From the NCBI GenBank assembly GCA_964465065.1, contig CAYXHZ010000023.1, positions 1 to 42,780 of the forward strand: DNA of 42,780 nt, read 5' to 3'. Made by a program: the position numbers and the translations under genes. Below are positions 8,185 through 15,599 of the stretch, one piece after another (positions within the stretch are counted from its first letter, which is position 1; the number at the start of each line of letters is the position of its first letter). The DNA comes from CAYMND01 sp964465065. Its GTDB lineage: Bacteria; Acidobacteriota; Aminicenantia; UBA2199. Under the pieces are notes generated by a model. That model saw only the letters and a list, made by a program, of their open reading frames with translations, did no database searches and was not told the origin of the DNA.

Positions 8185-8838
8185 ATGAAACGCTGGAAAA
8201 AAATTGTTCTGGGATCCATCGCCGCCCTGGTGCTGACCGCTCTCGGCCTGTTTTTGATGATCCTGCACAGCATGCGCCCCACCACGGGCAGCCGCATCGC
8301 CGCCTATGCCGCTCCCAGGGCCGCCTTGCTGGTCGTCGACATTCAGGAGGACTACACCGGGCCCCAGGCGCGCAGGAGATACCATGACGGCGAGCGCATC
8401 GTCGCCACCTCCAAAGCCCTGATAGTCCGGGCCCAAGCCATGGATATACCGGTTATCTTCATACAGAACGTGGTGAAAAATCCTGTCTTTTCCCTGATGT
8501 CTGGCGGCATAAACGCCCCGGGAGCTCCCGGTACCGAGATGGATCGACGCCTGACGCGGACCTCGTCGCTCAGAACCTTCACCAAGTTCCGTTCCGACGC
8601 CTTTTCCAACCCCGAACTGGATGCGTTTCTGCGGCAGAATCAGGTCGACCGGCTGCTGATCACCGGTCTGGACGCGGCCTACTGCGTCAACGCCACCGCC
8701 CTGGGCGCCCTGAACCGGGGGTATCGGGTCACCCTCTATCTGGATGGTTTGGCCACCGAGAGCGGCACCAGTCTGCAAGAATTGTCCGTGAAGTGGCAGG
8801 CGGCCGGGATGGAGGTCAGGTCGGGCAGCGAGATCTGA
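8185..8838 (+). CDS. Isochorismatase-family cysteine hydrolase, membrane-anchored
   Basis: 217 residues. The N-terminus is one basic-flanked hydrophobic helix (residues about 7-27) without a clear cleavage site, so the enzyme is probably tethered outside the inner membrane or exported. The isochorismatase fold carries the Asp-Lys-Cys triad of the family: D52 in LLVVDIQEDY, K134 in FTKFRSDAF, and nucleophile C167 in TGLDAAYCVNATALGA. Members hydrolyse amide or vinyl-ether substrates such as nicotinamide, ureidoacrylate or isochorismate; the substrate cannot be told here. Start: ATG 8185, with AAGGAG at 8172-8177. It stands alone, 81 bases after the interrupted kinase, with a convergent methyltransferase behind it. 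The export signal is unusual for the family. Confidence 0.9.
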   Translation: MKRWKKIVLGSIAALVLTALGLFLMILHSMRPTTGSRIAAYAAPRAALLVVDIQEDYTGPQARRRYHDGERIVATSKALIVRAQAMDIPVIFIQNVVKNPVFSLMSGGINAPGAPGTEMDRRLTRTSSLRTFTKFRSDAFSNPELDAFLRQNQVDRLLITGLDAAYCVNATALGALNRGYRVTLYLDGLATESGTSLQELSVKWQAAGMEVRSGSEI

Positions 8839-8928
8839 AAGTCCGGAGCGGTCGCATCCTTGACCCTGCCTCATGGACCGCGACTGCGACATCGTGACGT
8901 ATTTTCCCGGAGACGGAAAAGATGTCGA

Positions 8929-9525
8929 TCACAACAGCGTCAACCCGTAGGTCATGGGGATGAAGAAGTTCTCATGGCCGGTATAAGCTTCGGCGCGGCG
9001 CAGGGCGATCTCACCTTGGCTGCGGATCTTGTCGGCCAGTTCCCGATGGGTTCTGAATCGCTGATCGGCAATGAAGACGGCCTGGCGCCTGATCCCGGCG
9101 GCTTCATATGCAGCGGTGCTGCTGGCGACCTTCTCCTCCTCCATCACCTGCCAGGCCCAGGGCGACACGGGGCGGTGATCTAGAATGAGCACGTCGGGAG
9201 CCAGCGTCCGGGCGTGGGCCAGGGCCCTGGCCGGATCGGGCATCTCGTGAAAGGAGAATTCGAAAATCAGGACGTCCGCGCTGCGCTTGAACATGTAAAA
9301 ATCGCACAGAACGGGCTCGAAGAGTCCGCTCAGGCTCTTCTGGAGCAGTACGGTTTTCAGTTTCTCCAGCGCCGCTTCGTCGCAGTCTACCGCCAGCACT
9401 TTCCGGGTGTGGCGGGCGAACTCCACCAGCTGTCCGCCGCCGGCGCCCACCGAGATGACGGTTTTATCCGTGAAATCATAGAACGCCGTCAGGTCGCCGA
9501 GCACTTTCTCCAAATCAACGGCCAT
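8929..9525 (-). CDS. Class I SAM-dependent methyltransferase
   Basis: 198 residues. The SAM-binding motif I is VISVGAGGGQLVEFAR (about residues 26-41) and the acidic end of strand 2 is VLAVDCDEAAL. Motif IV region is ADVLIFEFSFHEMPDP, and post-motif VLILDHRPVSPWAW. The GxGxG is present as GAGGG. It is a Rossmann-fold methyltransferase of unknown substrate; the late HRPVSPWAW stretch is reminiscent of small-molecule methyltransferases. The ATG at 9525 follows GGAGG four bases upstream. It is transcribed away from the toxin-antitoxin pair's direction of entry, 57 bases downstream of it, and could be read through from that promoter. Confidence 0.85.
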   Translation of the reverse strand: MAVDLEKVLGDLTAFYDFTDKTVISVGAGGGQLVEFARHTRKVLAVDCDEAALEKLKTVLLQKSLSGLFEPVLCDFYMFKRSADVLIFEFSFHEMPDPARALAHARTLAPDVLILDHRPVSPWAWQVMEEEKVASSTAAYEAAGIRRQAVFIADQRFRTHRELADKIRSQGEIALRRAEAYTGHENFFIPMTYGLTLL

Positions 9526-9582
9526 GATGCCTCCTGCCGCTAAATCTTTGTTGTAAGTCTGCTGCGACGAATTGTCGGTCTT

Positions 9583-9984
9583 TCATTTGTGATATGCAGG
9601 CTTCAAGTCAGTTATCATAGGATAATGCTTGATATTCAAAGTGATGATTTCGGCGTTTTCTTGATAGGCCGTTGCGGCTAAAAGTGCATCGGCCAAGCCT
9701 ATTCCATGAGATTTTCCAAAATCTCGCTTGTATATTCCACCAGTCTTGGCAATTTCAGAATCAATCGGGACAATTCGGAAAACAGATATGAAATTATCCA
9801 ATACTGACATTTCATTATCGCCTTTTACTCCGGCATACAATTCTGCAACAACTATTGGAGACAGAATAATTTGAGATGAGATTTGATCGATAAGGGTTAC
9901 GGCTTTTTCATTGCCGCGTAAAAAATCAATCAATACGTCGGTATCGACGATCTTCTCCCGAGACATGCCGATTACCTGTCCCAT
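9583..9984 (-). CDS. PIN-domain toxin (VapC-like)
   Basis: 133 residues, probably an RNA-cleaving toxin of a type II toxin-antitoxin pair. The PIN acidic residues are D14 in VDTDVLIDFLRG, E48 in VVAELYAG and D99 in GLADALLAA; the last position reads TLNIKHYP, where His replaces the fourth acid, as it does in many VapC proteins. The start is either ATG 9984 (overlapping the antitoxin by 13 bases) or ATG 9966 (MSREK, 5 bases after the antitoxin stop). Both are consistent with a coupled bicistron. Its base composition is visibly AT-richer than the flanking genes, suggesting recent horizontal transfer. Target RNA unknown. Confidence 0.88.
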   Translation of the reverse strand: MGQVIGMSREKIVDTDVLIDFLRGNEKAVTLIDQISSQIILSPIVVAELYAGVKGDNEMSVLDNFISVFRIVPIDSEIAKTGGIYKRDFGKSHGIGLADALLAATAYQENAEIITLNIKHYPMITDLKPAYHK

Positions 9985-10202
9985 TCAGATCTCAACGCCC
10001 TGAAATCAGGCAGGTCATCTCTGTCTTTCCAAATTCCGGCAGCTTCTTGCAAAGCTGTTTTTTTTTGGTTTTGTCCTGTCTGCTCAATCAGACGGTCGAT
10101 GGCTTCACGGATCAGTTCGCTCAGTTTTTTTCCCGTATTTTCGGCAATTATGGTAAGCTTCGCCCGTTGTTTATCAGTCAGATAGATTTGAGTTCTTATC
10201 AT
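9972..10202 (-). CDS. Ribbon-helix-helix antitoxin
   Basis: 76 residues. The N-terminal 45 residues fit a CopG/RHH DNA-binding fold: a strand MIRTQIYLTDKQ, then two helices with KKLSELIREAIDRLIEQ. The C-terminal tail (WKDRDDLPDFRALRSEWDR) is the sort of segment that binds and blocks the PIN toxin. It precedes the toxin in a bicistron, as in most vapBC-like loci. The start ATG (10202-10200 on the minus strand) has GGAGG about six bases upstream. A perfect palindrome and a repeat lie just upstream, as expected for autoregulation. Codon use is AT-richer than the neighbours. Confidence 0.85.
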   Translation of the reverse strand: MIRTQIYLTDKQRAKLTIIAENTGKKLSELIREAIDRLIEQTGQNQKKTALQEAAGIWKDRDDLPDFRALRSEWDR

Positions 10203-10219
10203 GCAGCGCCTCCAGCAAA

Positions 10220-10244
10220 GATGTATACATCAAACATATACATC
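10220..10244. promoter_or_regulatory. Likely antitoxin operator
   Basis: A perfect 12-base palindrome GATGTATACATC at 10220-10231 is followed by a second copy of its half, TATACATC, at 10237-10244; the two TATACATC copies start 13 bases apart. The site begins 18 bases upstream of the antitoxin start codon. Ribbon-helix-helix antitoxins usually bind such repeated short half-sites to repress their own operon, so this is the expected operator, by inference. Confidence 0.6.
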
Positions 10245-10414
10245 GATTTCCCGTTTTGTCAAGATCTTAGGAACGTTGCCATAATTTTTCCGGGTGCGTT
10301 AAAATTGTTGGTTTTGATATGGTTCAAATATTTTGCGTTAGATTGTGATTACAACGCGCAAACGATATCGCCGAGGGTAGGGGCCGGCAGACTGGCCCGG
10401 ACAGGGGAATGGTG

Positions 10415-10420
10415 TATAAT
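10415..10420 (+). promoter_or_regulatory. Candidate -10 box of mpl
   Basis: Perfect TATAAT, preceded directly by TG. No good -35 is seen 16-18 bases upstream. If used, transcription starts near 10427 and leaves a leader of about 77 bases before the mpl ATG. Confidence 0.45.
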
Positions 10421-10452
10421 AGCCTGTCATAGCGCATGACGCATGATTTAAC

Positions 10453-10481
10453 CCAACCGATTTCCCGTACTATTCGGTTGG
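10453..10481 (+). other. Hairpin in the mpl leader
   Basis: Inverted repeat CCAACCGA (10453-10460) and TCGGTTGG (10474-10481) with a 13-base loop, 22 bases upstream of the mpl start and just before the GAGGAG ribosome site. It is too close to the gene and lacks a T-run, so it is not a terminator. It may affect leader stability or bind a regulator. Confidence 0.4.
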
Positions 10482-10503
10482 CTCGAAGAGGAGAAAGTCA
10501 GCG

Positions 10504-11916
10504 ATGGATCTGTCCGGAAAAAAGGTTCACATGTTGGGTATCTGCGGAACGGGCATGAGCGCCCTGGCCGGTTTGCTGAAGTCCAAGGGCGCTCTGGTCA
10601 GCGGCTCGGACACCCAGTTCTATCCACCCGTCGGCCCGATGCTGCGCAAGATGGGGGTGACGGTCTTCGAAGGTTACGATGCGCGGCACATCCGGCCCGG
10701 CATCGACCTGTTCGTCGTCGGCAATGTCGTCGGGCGCGGCAATCCGGAGGTGGAGCGGCTGCTCAACGCCGGCTGCGCCTACGAATCGATGGCCGAGGCC
10801 CTGTACCGGTACGTCCTGGCCGGCCGGCGGACGGTGGTGCTGGCCGGTACTCACGGCAAGACGACGACCAGCGCCTTTCTGTCCCACCTTTTCTCCTGCT
10901 GCGACCGCGATCCGGGCTACTTCATCGCCGGCAACCCCGTCGATCTGCCGCAGCATTTCCGACTGGGCGGCGGCGAGCATTTTTTCGTCGAGGGCGACGA
11001 GTACGAGACCGCTTTCTTCGACCGCTCCTCCAAGTTCCTCAAGTATCGGCCGCACGACCTGATCCTGACCGCCCTGGAGCACGACCACGTCGATTTCTTT
11101 CCTGAGGCCGCCGCCTACCAGAAAAGCTTTTCCAACCTGGTCAACACCGTCCCCGGAGACGGACTTATCCTGTACAACCAGGATTACCCGATGGCCCGGG
11201 AAGTGATCCGGGGCGCCTTTTCCAGAACCTTCGCCTTCGGCCTGAACCCCGGGTTACCGAGCGGCGTGTTGATCCGGGTGGACGGAATCGACGACGCAGG
11301 CATTTCTTTCGCCCTGCCCTGGCATGGGGGGGACCTGCACTTCACGACTCCGCTGATCGGGCGCTACAACCTGCTCAACCTGTGCGCCGGTATCCTGTAC
11401 GGCCTGCACTCCGGTCTGGAGTACGGTGAAATCGAGGCGGCAGTCCGCTCTTTTCACGGTGTCGAGCGGCGCATGACCCGGCTGGGGCAGATCGGAAACA
11501 CTTTGTTCCTCGAAGACTTCGCCCATCACCCGACGGCCATCGCCTCCGCCATCCGGGCCGTCAAGGAGACTTATCCGCACAAGAAAGCGCTGACGGTCAT
11601 CGAGCCCCGCAGCTGGAGCCTGCGCCGCAACCGCTTCGCCGCCGCTCTGCGCGACTCCTTGCAAAGCAGCGACGAGGTCTGGATCTGCGAGATCTATCAG
11701 AAGGAGAAACTGGCCGCCGCCGAACGCCTGGATGTGAACGGTCTGGCCGGCGAACTGGCAAGCGCGGACCGTCCGGCGCGGGCGGCTCAGGACGCCGAGC
11801 AGATCTGGACCTGGCTGCAGGAGCTGGACACCCGGCAGGAACGGGTGGTGCTGCTCTTGTCCAACGGCGCCTTCGGCGGCCTGCCCGGACGGGTCAGGGC
11901 GCTGTGCGGGGCATGA
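10504..11916 (+). CDS. mpl: UDP-MurNAc:L-Ala-gamma-D-Glu-meso-DAP ligase
   Basis: 470 residues. Mpl reattaches the recycled murein tripeptide to UDP-N-acetylmuramate in the cytoplasm, bypassing de novo synthesis of the peptide stem. Domain order is that of Mur ligases: N-terminal UDP-sugar binding domain starting HMLGICGTGMSALAGLL, then GSDTQFYPPVGPML (the Mpl-specific form of this region, unlike MurC), ATP P-loop AGTHGKTTT at 114-122, the central ATPase domain with FVEGDEYETAFFD, ALEHDHVDFFPE, and the C-terminal domain with DFAHHPTAIASAIRA. ATG 10504 follows GAGGAG. Its 3' end overlaps the convergent YrdC gene by 23 bases. It implies a meso-diaminopimelate wall and works downstream of the LD-carboxypeptidase at 5144. 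MurC is the alternative but fits less well. Confidence 0.92.
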   Translation: MDLSGKKVHMLGICGTGMSALAGLLKSKGALVSGSDTQFYPPVGPMLRKMGVTVFEGYDARHIRPGIDLFVVGNVVGRGNPEVERLLNAGCAYESMAEALYRYVLAGRRTVVLAGTHGKTTTSAFLSHLFSCCDRDPGYFIAGNPVDLPQHFRLGGGEHFFVEGDEYETAFFDRSSKFLKYRPHDLILTALEHDHVDFFPEAAAYQKSFSNLVNTVPGDGLILYNQDYPMAREVIRGAFSRTFAFGLNPGLPSGVLIRVDGIDDAGISFALPWHGGDLHFTTPLIGRYNLLNLCAGILYGLHSGLEYGEIEAAVRSFHGVERRMTRLGQIGNTLFLEDFAHHPTAIASAIRAVKETYPHKKALTVIEPRSWSLRRNRFAAALRDSLQSSDEVWICEIYQKEKLAAAERLDVNGLAGELASADRPARAAQDAEQIWTWLQELDTRQERVVLLLSNGAFGGLPGRVRALCGA

Positions 11917-12559
11917 AGTCCCAGGCCAGTCCCAGCCGGTTCAGAACGGCCAGCACCTCTTCAAGGCCGGCGCCGCGGCGGCGGATGAGGTAGGGCTGAC
12001 CGGCACTGATATCGAGCAGGGTAGACGGAGGCTGGACAGGGAGCTCGCCGGCGTCGATGAGACAGTCGATTTCCGGGAACTGTTCGATAATGTCCTCCGC
12101 CCGGTTGAGGGGCGGCTGACCGCTGCAGTTGACGGAAGTCGTGATCAAGGGCGTCCCCGTTTCCTGTATCAGTCCGAGTAACGAGGGCAGACGGGGGATA
12201 CGCACGCCCAGCACCGCCTGGAATTGGTTGGCCGGCAGGCGGTACGAATCCTGCAGGCGCACCAGCAGCGTGTACGGTCCGGGCAGAATGGCGTCCATGA
12301 GCTGCCTTTCCCGTTCATCAGCGCAGACCACGAGCCTTGGCAGCATGGCCAGAGAAGCCAGGGCCACCGAGTACACCTGGCCGGCGGGTCTGGCTTTCAA
12401 GCGGTCGATGGCCCGGCAGACGGAATCCAGGTCGGCCCTGCCGCCCAGACCGTAGACCGTGTCGGTGGGGTAGGCCATGATCAGCCCTTCCTGCAGGGCG
12501 CCGGCCAGCTCCTGACGGGTTTGCGGCAGGTCCAGGTCGGCCAGGGGAATGCGGAGCAT
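11894..12559 (-). CDS. tsaC: L-threonylcarbamoyladenylate synthase (YrdC/Sua5 family)
   Basis: 221 residues, a single YrdC domain without the C-terminal Sua5 extension. The enzyme makes threonylcarbamoyl-AMP for the t6A modification of tRNAs reading ANN codons. Visible family features: MAYPTDTVYGLGGRAD near residue 28, the lysine-rich loop as RLKARPAGQVYSV, LPGPYTLLVRLQ, GVRIPRLPS, and TTSVNCSGQPPLNRAEDI. The loop lacks the second lysine often seen in KRP..KPL versions, but K is present once. It overlaps mpl tail to tail by 23 bases and starts 9 bases from the end of sppA, so sppA and tsaC are probably cotranscribed. Confidence 0.93.
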   Translation of the reverse strand: MLRIPLADLDLPQTRQELAGALQEGLIMAYPTDTVYGLGGRADLDSVCRAIDRLKARPAGQVYSVALASLAMLPRLVVCADERERQLMDAILPGPYTLLVRLQDSYRLPANQFQAVLGVRIPRLPSLLGLIQETGTPLITTSVNCSGQPPLNRAEDIIEQFPEIDCLIDAGELPVQPPSTLLDISAGQPYLIRRRGAGLEEVLAVLNRLGLAWDFMPRTAP

Positions 12560-12567
12560 GGCAGGCG

Positions 12568-14262
12568 CTATTCCGTTTCGACCTTGTAGGCCATGCGGTA
12601 GGCCGGAAAGAAGGTGCTCCGGCAGCTGCTGATGCGTTTCTGAATGGTCTGTATTTCGCTGTTGACAGCCAGGCCCTGGTCGCCGACCATTTCCAGGATC
12701 ATGTCGAGCAGTCCTTTCTTGGCGGGAAAGGTGGCCACCGTCATCTGTTCCGGTTTCAGACCGGCCAGTTTGGCGGCACTGTCCAAGGCCTGCCAGAGCC
12801 CGCCGAGTTCATCGACCAGTTTGAGTTCGAGGGCGCGGCTGCCCGACCAGATGCGGCCCTGGGCGACCTGGTCGACTTCCTGGGTGCTCATCTTGCGCGA
12901 GGCCGCCACTTTGCCGATGAACTGCTGGTAGAGCCGGAGCATCATCTGGGTGATCCGCTCCCGCTCCTCCGGGCTGAAATTGCGGTAATCTGAAAAGATG
13001 TCGGCGTAGGTCGATGTCTTGACCGTCTCTTTGGTAATGCCGATTTTATCGTAGAATCCCTTGAGGTTGAACTTGCCGAACAGTACGCCGATCGAGCCGG
13101 TCACCGTCAGACGATCGCAGACGATGTGCCGGGCCGGCATGGAAATCCAGTACCCGCCGGAAGCGGCCATACCGCCCATGGAGATGACCAGCGGCTTTTC
13201 CTTGGCCAGCAGTTCGGCTTCGCGGTAGATCAGGTCCGAGGCCACCGCCGAACCGCCGGGACTGTTGACTCTCATGACGACGGCTTTGACGCGCGGGTTC
13301 TTGCGCAGACGGCTCAGCTGGGCGGCCACGGTTTCTGCGCCCAGGACCTTGTCGCCGAACAGGCCGCCTTTTCCGCTGGGTCCCATGTTGATCTCGCCCT
13401 CGGCGAACAGGACGGCGACAGTGTCCTTGCCGGAGAAGGCTTTGGGAGAAGTGGTCTGCATGTAGGTCTCGATCGGGAACGTGGCGGCGTCCGCAAAACC
13501 GGCCAGTTTGAGCACTTCGTCCGGGTAGCAGATTCCGTCCAGCAGTCCGGCCTTGAGATAACTCTCGTTGCCGAAAGGGGAGTCCTGGACGATGGTTTCG
13601 ACCTTGTCCTCGGAGATTTTGCGGTTTTTGGCGATCTGGGCGACCATGGTACGGTGCAGATCGCCGAAAAACTGACTGAACGATTCGCGGTGTTCGGGGG
13701 TCATCTCGCTGTGCGTGTACATGTTGCCGGCGGTCTTGTAGGCGCCGACATGGAGGAATTCGCTTTCGATGCCCAACAGGTCGAGCGTCTTCTTGATGAA
13801 GGTGGCTTGTCCGGCCAGACCGCTGATGAACAGGTCGGAGCCCTTGAAGGTAAACACTTTGTCGGCGTACGAGGCCAGGTACAGGTCCCGCAGCCCGCCG
13901 TTGATCATGAAGGCGATGACCGGTTTGCCGGTCTCGGCCTTGTAATGGCTCAGGAAGGAACCGATTTCCTCGAATTCGGCGCTGTTGCCGCCGAGATCTT
14001 CGATGTTCACCAGCAACCCCTGGATCCGGCTGTCCCGTTCGGCGCGGCGGATATGCAGCCAGAGATCGTGCAGGGTGAGCGACTTTTCCAGCGGGCTGGT
14101 CTCATGCTCGACCATGGTCGAATTCAGGTTGACGGTCAAAAAAACCTGGTCGGGGACCGAGGGCTCGCTGGTGAATTGGTAATATATGAAACCACCGATC
14201 AGAAACAAAAACAGAAAGAAAGCTGCGATGATCAGCAAGGTGATGCTCAAACCTCTTTTCAT
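12568..14262 (-). CDS. sppA: Signal peptide peptidase SppA, long (67K) form
   Basis: 564 residues. SppA cuts remnant signal peptides and some membrane proteins at the periplasmic face of the inner membrane. One N-terminal transmembrane helix (about 7-30) follows the basic MKRG. There are two related protease domains, as in E. coli SppA: the first supplies the general-base lysine K176 in GAYKTAGNMYTHSEM, the second the nucleophile S368 in GGMAASGGYWISMPA, with GSIGV and RVNSPGGSAVASDLI before and after. The Ser-Lys dyad is therefore complete across the two halves. AGGAG lies 13 bases before the ATG. Upstream is the CheW-like gene; downstream, tsaC. The C-terminus is slightly extended with a hydrophilic tail. 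Confidence 0.95.
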   Translation of the reverse strand: MKRGLSITLLIIAAFFLFLFLIGGFIYYQFTSEPSVPDQVFLTVNLNSTMVEHETSPLEKSLTLHDLWLHIRRAERDSRIQGLLVNIEDLGGNSAEFEEIGSFLSHYKAETGKPVIAFMINGGLRDLYLASYADKVFTFKGSDLFISGLAGQATFIKKTLDLLGIESEFLHVGAYKTAGNMYTHSEMTPEHRESFSQFFGDLHRTMVAQIAKNRKISEDKVETIVQDSPFGNESYLKAGLLDGICYPDEVLKLAGFADAATFPIETYMQTTSPKAFSGKDTVAVLFAEGEINMGPSGKGGLFGDKVLGAETVAAQLSRLRKNPRVKAVVMRVNSPGGSAVASDLIYREAELLAKEKPLVISMGGMAASGGYWISMPARHIVCDRLTVTGSIGVLFGKFNLKGFYDKIGITKETVKTSTYADIFSDYRNFSPEERERITQMMLRLYQQFIGKVAASRKMSTQEVDQVAQGRIWSGSRALELKLVDELGGLWQALDSAAKLAGLKPEQMTVATFPAKKGLLDMILEMVGDQGLAVNSEIQTIQKRISSCRSTFFPAYRMAYKVETE

Positions 14263-14332
14263 GGGGCTGTCTGACTCCTGACGCCGTCGATCTCTACATG
14301 GATCTGGTCGTGGCGGCGACTTTGTAAAGAGT

Positions 14333-14338
14333 ATTATA
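14333..14338 (-). promoter_or_regulatory. Candidate -10 box of sppA
   Basis: Perfect TATAAT on the minus strand, about 70 bases before the sppA start. No good -35 is evident. Together with the 108-base gap from the CheW-like gene it suggests that sppA has its own promoter. Confidence 0.35.
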
Positions 14339-14370
14339 CTTCATAAACAGGCAAATGGTTTTTTTGTTGG

Positions 14371-15207
14371 TTACGGTTCGCGTAAAAAGAGTGAACAGGC
14401 CAGGGCCTGGCCCAGCGCCTGTCGGCCGGCGTCGCTGTCTTCCCAGAACTGGTCGATTCCCTGCCGGTACTGACGGATCCGCTGGAAAGCGCGGTCCGGT
14501 TCCGGTCCGGCAATGGCCAGGGTGATCTGGTCTGCCTGCGGTCGAGGCGGTTTGTCGCTCAGCTCTCCGGTTCGCCCCACCGTCCCGACGAAACGGATGA
14601 CGACAGCCGAGGGTCTGCCTTCCGGGACGGCCTGGTCGGGCTCCAGGCATTCGCAGCTCGAGGCCGATTGCCGGAGCAGATCGATAGCGGCGGCCAGGCC
14701 GTGGCGTTCGGCCGGTGCAACGATGATGAACAGCGAAGCCTTGTCCCGGAATGGGCCGGGTGGATTGCCGTTCCAAGGCAATTGCGTACGAACCAGGCGA
14801 TGGATGTCGAGCAGCGGGTGGACTCGGCCGTCGGCGTCTGTCCAGCAGGCCAGTAAACCATGGGCTGCCGACAGTTGAGGAGGCGCCGGCTGCAGGTGTT
14901 CGTCCGGGATTGACACGATCCGGCCGGGCTGGTCGATGGCTATGCCGGTCAGGCGTCCATACAGCATGAAGCGGATCAGATAACGGGCCGGCCTGGCGTC
15001 TCCAGTCTGGGCCGCCTCGTCTTTTCCCAGCCAGACAGCGTTGTTCAGGATCGGGGTTCTGCAGCCATGCGCTTCCATCCAGCTGCGAATCAGCCCGCGT
15101 TCCGGCCGCGATTCCGCCAACGGCGGGCAGACAGCGATATCGTGGACATAGCAGAGCGGCAACAGGAACGATTGATCGCCAGAATTGGAAAGCAGCCAGT
15201 GGGCCAT
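14371..15207 (-). CDS. Protein with two tandem CheW-like domains (divergent)
   Basis: 278 residues, no signal peptide. Two stretches follow the CheW coupling-fold pattern (helper strand, then a hydrophobic ending like VPVIDL). The first, about residues 12-65, reads LPLCYVHDIAVCPP followed by TPILNNAVWLG. The second, about 74-141, reads YGRLTGIAIDQPGRIVSIP and then HPLLDIHRLV. The last about 130 residues match nothing I know and contain an ADQITLAIAGP strand. CheW domains link receptors to kinases, but no CheA or chemoreceptor is in this window. The assignment is from pattern alone, and an unrelated two-domain protein is possible. The ATG has no ribosome site and sits about 6 bases after a promoter -10 box, so the mRNA is probably leaderless. 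Confidence 0.6.
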   Translation of the reverse strand: MAHWLLSNSGDQSFLLPLCYVHDIAVCPPLAESRPERGLIRSWMEAHGCRTPILNNAVWLGKDEAAQTGDARPARYLIRFMLYGRLTGIAIDQPGRIVSIPDEHLQPAPPQLSAAHGLLACWTDADGRVHPLLDIHRLVRTQLPWNGNPPGPFRDKASLFIIVAPAERHGLAAAIDLLRQSASSCECLEPDQAVPEGRPSAVVIRFVGTVGRTGELSDKPPRPQADQITLAIAGPEPDRAFQRIRQYRQGIDQFWEDSDAGRQALGQALACSLFLREP

Positions 15208-15213
15208 GCTGAA

Positions 15214-15242
15214 ATACTAATTTGGTATGTCAAAATTGTCAA
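15214..15242 (-). promoter_or_regulatory. Promoter of the CheW-like gene, leaderless
   Basis: On the minus strand: -35 TTGACA (15242-15237), 17-base spacer, -10 TAGTAT (15219-15214). The start codon at 15207 lies 6 bases after the -10, where transcription itself should start. No ribosome site precedes the ATG. Confidence 0.55.
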
Positions 15243-15252
15243 TTGTAAAAAA

Positions 15253-15272
15253 AAGTTGCCGGCAACTTGACA
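15253..15272 (+). promoter_or_regulatory. Palindromic operator overlapping a -35 box
   Basis: A perfect 16-base palindrome AAGTTGCCGGCAACTT (15253-15268) whose end overlaps TTGACA (15267-15272). It sits 46 bases before the [2Fe-2S] gene, pointing toward it. A repressor bound here would block the -35 of that operon. No consensus -10 is seen at the right distance, so the TTGACA may only be part of the operator. Confidence 0.5.
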
Positions 15273-15317
15273 AAATGTCGATTCTGCCCGAACATACAGC
15301 CTTGAGGCAAGCAAACC

Positions 15318-15599
15318 ATGAAGGATTTACGTATCAAAAATGTGCAAAGGAATCAGGCCGTGACCATCAAGGTCGACGGCAATCCGGTTCAGGCCTATTT
15401 GGGCGAGATGCTGCTGGCGACTCTGATCGCCGCCGGCATCAAGACTCTGAAAAGCAGCCCGGTGCTTCACGAAAAACGGGGCGGTCTTTGCGGAATGGGC
15501 GTCTGTTACGAATGTCTGGTGACCGTCAACGGCCAACCCAACGTGCGCGCCTGCATGTGTGAAATCCAGGATGGTATGGAGGTGCTCACCCATGGCTGA
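15318..15599 (+). CDS. [2Fe-2S] subunit of an FAD oxidoreductase (HcnA/opine-oxidase type)
   Basis: 93 residues, a small plant-type ferredoxin-like protein. The cluster cysteines are C58, C63, C66 and C79 (pattern Cx4Cx2Cx12C) in GGLCGMGVCYECL and RACMC. This length and motif match the small subunit of hydrogen cyanide synthase, opine oxidases and proline-type dehydrogenase complexes, and the N-terminal segment of sarcosine oxidase alpha. It should carry electrons between the FAD subunit encoded next and an acceptor. The ATG has GAGG about 11 bases upstream. It overlaps the next gene by 8 bases, so the two are translated together. Confidence 0.85.
   Translation: MKDLRIKNVQRNQAVTIKVDGNPVQAYLGEMLLATLIAAGIKTLKSSPVLHEKRGGLCGMGVCYECLVTVNGQPNVRACMCEIQDGMEVLTHG

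Larger units (their letters stand above)
10203..10503. other. Divergent intergenic region between the TA pair and mpl
   Basis: About 300 bases with no gene. The left part (10203-10370) is AT-rich and holds the toxin-antitoxin operator. The right part holds a perfect TATAAT for mpl, a small GTCAT/ATGAC inverted repeat near the predicted start of transcription (10425-10440) and a CCAACCGA/TCGGTTGG hairpin in the mpl leader. Nothing coding was seen in either strand. Confidence 0.6.

Noticed and set aside
8929..9200. tRNA or other RNA gene near the methyltransferase
   Set aside because: No cloverleaf or conserved TTC/GG motifs are visible here or elsewhere in the window.
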